Shown here: one piece after another, positions 1 through 5,685 of the stretch | Layout: the number at the start of each line of letters is the position of its first letter | Numbering within the stretch: the stretch's first letter is position 1 | NCBI GenBank assembly: GCA_003133505.1 | Contig: PKXT01000181.1 | Coordinates: forward strand, 1 to 6,262 | DNA length: 6,262 bases | From: Acidobacteriota bacterium | GTDB taxonomy: Bacteria > Acidobacteriota > Terriglobia > Acidiferrales > UBA7541 | Reading direction: 5' to 3' | Made by a program: the position numbers and the translations under genes | Notes under the pieces: model-generated | The model's database searches: none | The model's input: the letters and a program-made list of their open reading frames with translations, nothing else | What the model was told of the DNA's origin: nothing

Positions 1-2155
1 CCGCGGCGCCTCATTCGGCAGCTTCACCGTATTCATGGAACGCTTCGCGCAGCACCCCGGCGGCAATGGCAAGCCAAACCCGCCGGCTATGGTCTCCCTG
101 ACGGAGAATTATCGCTCGACCGGGCGCATCCTTCATGCCGCGCAGGAAGTGATCCAATACAATGAACGCTCAGACGTTCTCTCCTCGCAGAACTCGAAAA
201 ACCTGATACCCACGCACCCTCCGGGCGAGAAAGTCCGCATCTGCGAATTCACCAGCCCGCTCGCCGAAGCGGAATGGATCGCTTCAGAAATCGAACGCTT
301 ACGAGGAGCAAACGGCGAATGGTCGAGGTTCGCGGTCTTGTATCGCATGCACGCGCACCGCAATCATCTTGTGCGAGCACTGCGCCGGCGCAATATCCCC
401 TTCGTGGTTCGCGGTTTATCAGTGCTGCCTAATACCCTTGTACGCGACATGCTGGCATGGCTGCGGTCCATCGCGCATCCTGGCGACGATGTCGCTTTCG
501 CGCGCTTGATGGCTGTGCCGCGATGGGGCTTCGAGCCTTCTGATTTGGCGCGTCTAGCGGAACGAGCCGGCCGGAAGAAGACGTTGCGCGAGGAAATGTC
601 CGCCCCTCAGATGCCGCTTTTTCCCGCAGCGGGCGAACAGCGCGGTGAAGAGCTGGTGGAGATTTTGCAGGAAATGCTGGCGCTCTCGCGGCGGATACCT
701 GCGCGGCAACTTTTCGATGAGATCGTGCAGCGACTGAATGTGACCACCTTGGCCTCCGATGCCGACCAAGCGGGCCTTAGCGTCCTGGCCAAGCTGATTG
801 AAGAGTGGGAAAAGAAATCGGACGCGCGGGGGTTGCGGGATTTCCTGGAATATTTTGATTATTACCTGCAGGCCGGCGGCGAACTGTGTCCCGAAGAAGA
901 AATAACCTCGAGCGACGCGGTGCAACTTATGAGCGCGCATGCCGCGAAGGGGCTGGAATTCGACCAGGTGTTTGTCATGCGGTTATGCAAGCAGTCATTT
1001 CCCGGCAGCGAAAAAAAACCGGTATTGGAGTTTCCGGCGGAGCTAATTAAGGAAGGAACTCCGAAAAGCGGCTTCCACATTCAGGAAGAGCGACGGCTAT
1101 TTTTTGTGGCGCTCACGCGAGCGCGGCATCGCTTGACGCTGACTACGGTCCTCGGGCTGAAGAAACAGCAATCGGTATTTCTCGACGATCTGCTTCGCGG
1201 AGGCAAGCTTCAGGGAAAAGACCTGGAGCAACTGACTCCAACGGTGGAAGTTCCCACGGAAGTAGAAACAGCGGCGCCAGTTCCGGCGGACGCGTCGCGG
1301 CCAGGCCTTTTTACGGCGGCATCGCCGGATTCCTACGTGTATTCGCAGGTGGCGCTGTGGGCCCGTGCCTATCATCCGCCGCTACAGGAACCATTGCGGC
1401 TCAGCGCGTCGGCATTGGACCAATATCAAAAGTGCCCGATGAAATACTCGCTGTCGGCGAGATGGTGCATCCGCGGAGGGCCGCACGCCACGCTGACCTT
1501 TGGAAATGTGATGCACGTAACACTGCGGGAAATGGCTCTGGCATGGCAGCGCGAACAGCCCATGACCTTCGCGGACGTGGAACTGATTTATGCGCGAGAA
1601 TGGAAAGCCGCGGGATTCGAAGACGCCTACCAGGAAGAGGAATACCGCCGAGCCGGATTGGACCAGTTGCGCGCATTCCATGGGAAGTACAATTCCGCGC
1701 CGCCAAATGTATTGGCGCTGGAGAAACCGTTCGAACTGCCGCTGGAGCACAACATTGTGGTCACTGGACGAATCGATCGAATAGACCGGTTGCCGGATGG
1801 CACCGTGGAAATAGTGGATTACAAAACCGGTTCGGTAAAGAGGCCGCTGGACGCCAAGAAAAGCCTGCAACTCAGCATTTACGCGATGGCCGCAAAAGAG
1901 ATTTTAGAATTGGAGCCTTCGCGACTTACTTTTTACAACCTGGGCATCAATGACGCAACCGTCGCCACGCGGGACGCGAAATCACTTACTCAAGCCCGAC
2001 AGGAAGTCGGGGAAATCGCCGATTGCATACGCGCGGGACAATTTCCAGCAAAGCCGGGCTTCTTGTGCAACTATTGCGACTACCGCCTGCTGTGTCCTGA
2101 ACACGAAGACTTGCTGACCATTCATCCAGCGCGCGCTCTTGCCGCCTCGCAGTAG
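1..2155 (+). CDS. UvrD/AddA-like SF1 helicase fused to RecB-type Fe-S nuclease (5' partial)
   Basis: Likely an ATP-dependent DNA helicase-nuclease for double-strand-break end processing or recombination, acting in the cytoplasm. The frame is open to the window edge (codons start at base 2), and residues before the first ATG (base 35) read RGASFGSF, which fits the end of UvrD helicase motif III. That ATG is therefore internal, and the Walker A half is off-window. Numbering from it: motif IV ENYRST 24-29, motif V HAAKGLEF 302-309, motif VI EERRLFFVALTRAR 351-364. A linker (about 385-450) leads to a PD-(D/E)XK nuclease with H494, GRIDR 578-582 (D581), DYKTG 595-599 (D595, K597) and QLSIY 612-616. 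Cys467 plus C678-x2-C681-x5-C687 match the 4Fe-4S staple of AddB-type nucleases. Helicase and nuclease residues visible here look intact. AddA/AddB, AdnA/AdnB or a stand-alone helicase-nuclease are all possible; the subfamily is unresolved, so no symbol is given. It converges on the next gene with a 40-bp gap. Confidence 0.93.
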   Translation, partial: RGASFGSFTVFMERFAQHPGGNGKPNPPAMVSLTENYRSTGRILHAAQEVIQYNERSDVLSSQNSKNLIPTHPPGEKVRICEFTSPLAEAEWIASEIERLRGANGEWSRFAVLYRMHAHRNHLVRALRRRNIPFVVRGLSVLPNTLVRDMLAWLRSIAHPGDDVAFARLMAVPRWGFEPSDLARLAERAGRKKTLREEMSAPQMPLFPAAGEQRGEELVEILQEMLALSRRIPARQLFDEIVQRLNVTTLASDADQAGLSVLAKLIEEWEKKSDARGLRDFLEYFDYYLQAGGELCPEEEITSSDAVQLMSAHAAKGLEFDQVFVMRLCKQSFPGSEKKPVLEFPAELIKEGTPKSGFHIQEERRLFFVALTRARHRLTLTTVLGLKKQQSVFLDDLLRGGKLQGKDLEQLTPTVEVPTEVETAAPVPADASRPGLFTAASPDSYVYSQVALWARAYHPPLQEPLRLSASALDQYQKCPMKYSLSARWCIRGGPHATLTFGNVMHVTLREMALAWQREQPMTFADVELIYAREWKAAGFEDAYQEEEYRRAGLDQLRAFHGKYNSAPPNVLALEKPFELPLEHNIVVTGRIDRIDRLPDGTVEIVDYKTGSVKRPLDAKKSLQLSIYAMAAKEILELEPSRLTFYNLGINDATVATRDAKSLTQARQEVGEIADCIRAGQFPAKPGFLCNYCDYRLLCPEHEDLLTIHPARALAASQ

Positions 2156-2195
2156 CCATTTCGCGGGCGAACAAACCAAGTTTCCGGAGCGCGGC

Positions 2196-3380
2196 TCAAC
2201 GAACGGCCGCTGTGTAATAGCCCTGGCGGGCCAGCAGTTTCAATCCCGGCCGGCGAATGCGCACTTCAATGGAATGATAGGTGCGATTGCCCGTGTGGTG
2301 TTCGGGAATGTAGCCCAGCGTGTATTGGTTGCGAGCCTGCTCGGTGATCTGGCCATAGAGCCGCTCCAATTCCTGCTGTTTCGAAGCTGTATAGGTATCA
2401 CCACCCGTGGCAGTGGCGTAGTGGACCATGCGCTGGCCTTCGAGGTGGAGCGGATTCAGTCCGGCCACCACGCTATAGACGGAAATTTCGGATGAAAGCA
2501 GCAAATCAAGGGTGGTATCGAAAGACCATTGATTACGGCGGGAGTTGTTGCCGTCGGAAATAATAAAAATGAGCTTGCGGTGATCGTGGGGTCGCGTGCG
2601 TAGCATCTCTCCCGCGTAATGAACGGCGTCGTCAATATTTTTGGTGTCGGAGGACGACACGGTAACACCGGGAAGTGTGCCGTCGCCGTTTCCCGCACCC
2701 CCCGCCACAGGACGATTATTTAGCAGTGGCGGGCCAGTAGAAAGCGGTCCGGAAAAAGAACCTGGAATGCTGGAACCGAGGCGAACACGTTTAAGCTGGG
2801 TAAAAACAACGTCATTGCTGCGCGAGAAGTTCATTACCGTTTTTTGAAACCGATCGAACGTGACTATTGCAACTTCGTCGTTGGGCCCAAATCCAGCGGA
2901 TATGGTTTCCAGGCTGCGTTGCACCGGATCCACAGTTTTATCCGGTAAATCATTATCCACCAATACAACTGCCGACAGGGGGACGGCTTCCTGTTGAAAT
3001 CGATCAATATGCTGCTCGATACCGTCTTCGAAGATGCGGAATTCGTCGCGACGCAAATCGGTAACCAAAGCGCCACGATCATCTTTCACCGTGACCGGTA
3101 CGAGCACCTCTTCAGAGCGGACAATGATGTGCCCCGGTCCCCGTTGCGGCGCCTGAGATGATCCCGACGGTTGGCCAGGACCTGCAACGGCGGGAGATCC
3201 CTGCTGACCTTGATTTGCAACCTGCGACTGGAATTGTGGCTGTGGTTGGGGCTCGGGTTGAGACTGAGCCTGGGGCTGAGGAGACAGTTGGGATCCCGGC
3301 GGCGCAGGCGACTGCACCTGACCGTTATTGGTCACTGATAAAAGCAGAAAAACAGCTGAAATCAACAGCGGAAGGCGCAT
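2196..3380 (-). CDS. VWA-domain secreted protein A (TIGR03436-like), degenerate MIDAS
   Basis: A 394-aa predicted exported protein of the VWFA-related Acidobacterial type, function unknown. The ATG at 3380 was chosen because it has a GAGGT ribosome site 4 nt upstream and opens a signal peptide (MRLPLLISAVFLLLS). The longer frame starts at a GTG (3491) with no ribosome site and adds 37 residues that would bury that signal. Order: signal about 1-20; Pro/Gln/Ser-rich linker about 24-82 with QP repeats at 33-53; beta-rich module 85-130 (VTVKDDRG, DEFRIFEDG); VWA domain about 134-350; C-terminal module 351-394 (QYTLGY, ending ARQGYY). The MIDAS loop reads D142-N-D-L-P instead of DxSxS. T246 and D276 (ISDG) remain. 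A Gly/Ser/Pro-rich loop of roughly 40 residues (about 203-243) is absent from the two neighbouring paralogs. No cysteine is present, as is common in exported proteins. Metal-dependent binding may be altered or lost. Confidence 0.9.
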   Translation of the reverse strand: MRLPLLISAVFLLLSVTNNGQVQSPAPPGSQLSPQPQAQSQPEPQPQPQFQSQVANQGQQGSPAVAGPGQPSGSSQAPQRGPGHIIVRSEEVLVPVTVKDDRGALVTDLRRDEFRIFEDGIEQHIDRFQQEAVPLSAVVLVDNDLPDKTVDPVQRSLETISAGFGPNDEVAIVTFDRFQKTVMNFSRSNDVVFTQLKRVRLGSSIPGSFSGPLSTGPPLLNNRPVAGGAGNGDGTLPGVTVSSSDTKNIDDAVHYAGEMLRTRPHDHRKLIFIISDGNNSRRNQWSFDTTLDLLLSSEISVYSVVAGLNPLHLEGQRMVHYATATGGDTYTASKQQELERLYGQITEQARNQYTLGYIPEHHTGNRTYHSIEVRIRRPGLKLLARQGYYTAAVR

Positions 3381-3384
3381 AATT

Positions 3385-3389
3385 ACCTC
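3385..3389 (-). promoter_or_regulatory. Ribosome binding site deciding the start of VWA protein A
   Basis: The minus strand reads GAGGT, then AATT, then ATG at 3380. This is a good match to the anti-Shine-Dalgarno core at a short spacing. It supports the 394-aa start over the upstream GTG at 3491, which has no purine-rich stretch before it. Confidence 0.7.
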
Positions 3390-3405
3390 ATCCGGGAAAG
3401 AATGG

Positions 3406-3425
3406 GTCCACACATCGCGTCCACA
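3406..3425. repeat. Direct repeat GTCCACA x2, 13-bp period
   Basis: GTCCACA occurs at 3406-3412 and again at 3419-3425 (TGTGGAC twice when read on the minus strand). It lies 26-45 bp upstream of the VWA protein A start. A regulator could bind tandem half-sites here, but a 7-bp repeat can arise by chance. Confidence 0.3.
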
Positions 3426-3450
3426 AAGCCTTTTATCAATAACGCAAAGA

Positions 3451-3467
3451 CCGGAACTTACATCCGG
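3451..3467. repeat. Short inverted repeat CCGGA-N7-TCCGG
   Basis: Five-base arms CCGGA (3451-3455) and TCCGG (3463-3467) flank ACTTACA, near the middle of the divergent gap. It is possibly an operator dyad shared by the two genes. The arms are short, so chance is a serious alternative. Confidence 0.3.
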
Positions 3468-3490
3468 CGGACCCTGCCACGCATCTGACA

Positions 3491-3503
3491 CGTGAAACTC
3501 ACG
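3491..3503. repeat. Short inverted repeat CGTGA-AAC-TCACG
   Basis: A perfect 5-bp dyad with a 3-base centre lies 43 bp upstream of the VWA protein B start. It could be an operator or a small 5'-leader hairpin. Support is only the symmetry and the position. Confidence 0.35.
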
Positions 3504-3534
3504 GGAACGTCTTCAGTCCAGAGATCAACGACCA

Positions 3535-3539
3535 AAGGA
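3535..3539 (+). promoter_or_regulatory. Ribosome binding site of VWA protein B
   Basis: AAGGA lies 7 nt upstream of the ATG at 3547, a standard spacing. It supports this start, which also gives an N-terminus with a basic region followed by a hydrophobic segment. Confidence 0.7.
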
Positions 3540-3546
3540 TTATACA

Positions 3547-4539
3547 ATGCGGCAACAACATGTGACGAAATGGGAAAGAGCTTCGGCGATCCGCGGCGCC
3601 ATATGGTCCGGTGTTATTGCAGGAACGGCGCTTCTTGCGATGGGCGGGGGTGCCGCTTTCCCAACACTCGGACAGGAGTCTCAGAAACCGATCCAAGTAC
3701 AGACCAACCTGGTAACTCTCTTCGTTACCGTGCGCGATCATCACAACGCGATTGTTACAAACCTGAAGAAAGAAGATTTCCATATTTACGAAGACAATGC
3801 CCCGCAGCAAATCGCCTTTTTCTCGAAGGAAGTATCCATGCCCATCACTATGGGGTTGCTAATGGACACCAGCGGTAGCGAACAGGCGACTCTTCCCGCG
3901 GAGCAGCAAGCTGCCACCGAGTTCATGCAACAGGTAATGCGCAAGGGCGACCTGTCCATGGTGCTCAGCTTCGATGAAGACGTGGATTTGCTGGCGGATT
4001 TTACAGAGGATAAAAGTAAGATTGACCGAGCCATCATGCGAACACGAATCAACGCCCCAACCGGAGCGATTGGACCAATTGGGCACCAGAACGTCGTAGG
4101 CACGGCCTTCTATGATGCGGTCTATTTGGCGGCGCACGACGAACTGGCCGGGCAGGCCGGGCGCAAGGCAATGATTGCATGCACGGATGCCCATGATGAA
4201 GGCAGCAAACTCAAGATTCAGGACGCCATCGAAGCAGCCCAGCGGGCCGATACTGTGATTCACATCCTGCTGGTATATGACCCCCGACAGGGCGCGGATG
4301 AAGGCGGCGCCCAGAAGATGACCAATGAGACGGGAGGACGATTGGTGGTAGTGCGCAATGAAAAGTCGTTACATCAGGCATTCGATACCATCTCAGAGGA
4401 ACTGCGCCACCAGTATGTGGTGGGATACTATCCGACGAATACGGCGCGCGATGGCGCGTTCCGCAAGATCCGCGTGGAAGTGAGCCCTGCCGATATGAAG
4501 ATATTGGCGCGCAAGGGTTACTACGCTCCAAAGGATTAG
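3547..4539 (+). CDS. VWA-domain secreted protein B (TIGR03436-like), intact MIDAS
   Basis: A 330-aa predicted exported or membrane-anchored protein of the same family, function unknown; extracytoplasmic metal-dependent ligand or protein binding is inferred. A basic N-terminus (about 1-20) precedes a hydrophobic stretch (21-38). No ideal AxA cleavage site is seen, so an uncleaved anchor is possible. Unlike its two neighbours it has no Pro-rich linker: the beta-rich module follows at once (VQTNLVTLFVTVRD 51-64, EDFHIYED 76-83). The VWA domain spans about 99-290, with a full MIDAS set D107-T-S109-G-S111, T186 in GTAFYDA, and D214 in CTDAHD (in place of the usual SDG). The C-terminal module has QYVVGYYP 289-296 and ends ARKGYYAPKD. 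The only cysteine is C212. It is divergent from VWA protein A and convergent with protein C, so probably a single-gene transcription unit. Confidence 0.92.
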   Translation: MRQQHVTKWERASAIRGAIWSGVIAGTALLAMGGGAAFPTLGQESQKPIQVQTNLVTLFVTVRDHHNAIVTNLKKEDFHIYEDNAPQQIAFFSKEVSMPITMGLLMDTSGSEQATLPAEQQAATEFMQQVMRKGDLSMVLSFDEDVDLLADFTEDKSKIDRAIMRTRINAPTGAIGPIGHQNVVGTAFYDAVYLAAHDELAGQAGRKAMIACTDAHDEGSKLKIQDAIEAAQRADTVIHILLVYDPRQGADEGGAQKMTNETGGRLVVVRNEKSLHQAFDTISEELRHQYVVGYYPTNTARDGAFRKIRVEVSPADMKILARKGYYAPKD

Positions 4540-4540
4540 G

Positions 4541-4561
4541 CCAGGGCGATTAATGTCCTGG
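4541..4561 (+). terminator. Stem-loop at the convergent 3' ends of VWA proteins B and C
   Basis: CCAGGGCG (4541-4548) can pair with TGTCCTGG (4554-4561) around the loop ATTAA, giving eight pairs including two G-U wobbles in plus-strand RNA. It begins 2 bases after the stop of protein B, and the protein C stop codon (4550-4552) lies in its loop. No T-run follows on either strand. On the minus-strand RNA the wobbles become A-C mismatches, so the hairpin favours the plus transcript. It may be a weak terminator or an RNA-end stabiliser. Confidence 0.35.
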
Positions 4562-5650
4562 GGCGGGACTTAGAACAGGCGACGAGGAGCGCGAAGGCGC
4601 GAAATATCCTTTGCGAGTTCGCACAGTCAGATCCTTTCGGCCGGTCGAAACTTTAAGAGCGTGGAAGCTGCCGTCGGCTATGACCGTCTCAGGACGGAAC
4701 GCAATTAAATATTGGCTGCGCAGTTCCGCACCTATATCCTGAAAGGAAACGGCCAGATCGTCTGTCTTATAAGGGAAGAAGGCCCGACCGCCTGTTTGGT
4801 CAGCGAAATTCTGCAATAGATCTTCTCCGTGAGACTTGAACGACTTGTGAGCTTTTCCACCCTCTTCGGTGCTCACCCAGTCAGTATTCGTGCTAATAGC
4901 GTAAATCGCCACCCCGGCTCGCTGGGCCATCTCCAGAGCTTCGCTGACGGCGTGATCGCTTAGATTGTCATCTCCGTCACTGAAGATCACGAGAACATGA
5001 CGAACCGCGGGATCAGCCCCAGGTGCGGGCGGGGCACTCACCAGTTTTTGTGAAGCGGCATAGATCGCATCGTCAAGCGCTGTACCACCTCCGGCCCGCT
5101 GCCGCTCAATAGCCTGGGTTAGAAGGTCCATATCTCCGGTGTAATCCTGCACCACCTCGGGTGCGTTATCGAAGGTCATCACGAAAGCCATGTCCTTGTG
5201 GCGGCGGAGAATATCAGTAAGAAAGTCTATTGAGGCATCCTGCTCAAAATGCAGGCGATCACGCACGCTATTGGATGTATCCAAAAGGAGGGCGATTCGC
5301 AACGGCAAATCGGTCTGGCGGCTGAAATAGGAAATCCCCTCGGGATGGCCATTATCGAGAATGTGGAAGTCGTTTTGATTCAAATCCGTCACGAAGGCGC
5401 GATGGCGGTCGGTGACCGCGGCGACAAGCTGAACCAATTCGGAGACAGTTCGAATCACCGGTGGAGTTTGTTGCGATGGCGCTGCCTGCGGGCCCACTTG
5501 TTGCGAGGTGGGTGGATTTTCGGGCGGAGCGGCCGGCACGGAAGCGGCAGTATTGGAAGGCTTGGGTGATAACGGCTGCTGTGCATGAGGATTGGGGCTT
5601 GCGATCACAAAGATCGCAATCAAAGCGAGGATTTGAACAAGTTTAGGCAC
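4550..5650 (-). CDS. VWA-domain secreted protein C (TIGR03436-like), intact MIDAS
   Basis: A 366-aa predicted secreted protein, third member of the family here, function unknown. It starts at GTG 5650; the only nearby in-frame alternatives lie inside the signal peptide, and an in-frame stop sits 6 bp upstream. Order: signal peptide 1-23 (MPKLVQILALIAIFVIAS, probable cleavage after HA23); Pro/Ala/Gln-rich linker 24-64; beta-rich module 67-112 (AAVTDRHRAFVTDL, DFHILDNG); VWA domain about 117-312 with D124-T-S126-N-S128, T190 in GGGTALDDAI, and D225 in FSDGDDN; C-terminal module with QYLIAFRP 313-320 and RTRKGYFAPS, then a Ser/Pro tail. It has no cysteines. No Shine-Dalgarno is visible; a strong promoter ends 5 nt before the GTG, suggesting a leaderless message. 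It could also be co-transcribed with the RluD-type gene 6 bp upstream and translated by coupling. Confidence 0.92.
   Translation of the reverse strand: MPKLVQILALIAIFVIASPNPHAQQPLSPKPSNTAASVPAAPPENPPTSQQVGPQAAPSQQTPPVIRTVSELVQLVAAVTDRHRAFVTDLNQNDFHILDNGHPEGISYFSRQTDLPLRIALLLDTSNSVRDRLHFEQDASIDFLTDILRRHKDMAFVMTFDNAPEVVQDYTGDMDLLTQAIERQRAGGGTALDDAIYAASQKLVSAPPAPGADPAVRHVLVIFSDGDDNLSDHAVSEALEMAQRAGVAIYAISTNTDWVSTEEGGKAHKSFKSHGEDLLQNFADQTGGRAFFPYKTDDLAVSFQDIGAELRSQYLIAFRPETVIADGSFHALKVSTGRKDLTVRTRKGYFAPSRSSSPVLSPAPGH
5599..5619. repeat. Perfect 8-bp inverted repeat early in VWA protein C
   Basis: Arms TTGCGATC (5599-5606) and GATCGCAA (5612-5619) flank ACAAA. It lies 31 to 51 bases downstream of the GTG start, within the signal-peptide codons. 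It could form a hairpin in the mRNA or act as a downstream operator for the nearby promoter. A dyad of this size is not rare by chance in 6 kb; the location is what makes it notable. Confidence 0.45.
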
Positions 5651-5655
5651 AGTAA

Positions 5656-5685
5656 ATTATAGATACGGCTTCAAAGTAGCGTCAA
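5656..5685 (-). promoter_or_regulatory. Sigma-70-type promoter for VWA protein C
   Basis: The minus strand carries TTGACG (5685-5680), 18 bases, then a perfect TATAAT (5661-5656): 11 of 12 consensus positions. The -10 contains the stop codon (TAA, 5659-5657) of the RluD-type gene. Counting 5-6 bases from the -10 puts transcription start at about 5650-5649, on the GTG start codon of VWA protein C. Confidence 0.7.

Larger units (their letters stand above)
3381..3546. promoter_or_regulatory. Divergent intergenic region between VWA proteins A and B
   Basis: This 166-bp gap separates two divergently transcribed VWA genes and should contain both promoters. No convincing -35/-10 pair is visible on either strand. 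A minus-strand TATAAT at 3539-3544 has no good -35 partner, and a plus-strand GGAACTT at 3453 lacks an ECF-type -10 at the proper distance. It does hold a 7-bp direct repeat (3406-3425) and two short inverted repeats (3451-3467, 3491-3503), which could be operator sites. The function is inferred from position only. Confidence 0.45.

Noticed and set aside
35..37. ATG at 35 as the true start of the helicase
   Set aside because: The frame is open upstream to the window edge and the preceding residues (RGASFGSF) fit conserved helicase sequence, so the gene begins off-window.
1357..1953. 198-aa plus-strand frame and 101-162-aa minus-strand frames inside the helicase gene
   Set aside because: They overlap well-conserved nuclease motifs of the main frame, show no domain-like composition, and are expected shadows in GC-rich DNA.
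2156..2195. Terminator between the helicase and VWA protein A
   Set aside because: The 40-bp gap has only a 4-bp AAAC/GTTT pairing and no T-run, so no terminator can be supported.
3453..3488. ECF-type promoter GGAACTT ... TCTGA for protein B
   Set aside because: The two elements are 24 bp apart, well over the usual spacing of about 16 bp.
3381..3491. N-terminal extension of VWA protein A to the GTG at 3491 (431 aa)
   Set aside because: There is no ribosome site before it, the added 37 residues would bury a good signal peptide, and the ATG at 3380 has GAGGT at a proper distance.
3539..3544. Minus-strand TATAAT near the start of protein B as a promoter for protein A
   Set aside because: No acceptable -35 lies 16-18 bp upstream and the leader would be about 150 nt, so it is likely a chance A/T match in the region before the protein B ATG.
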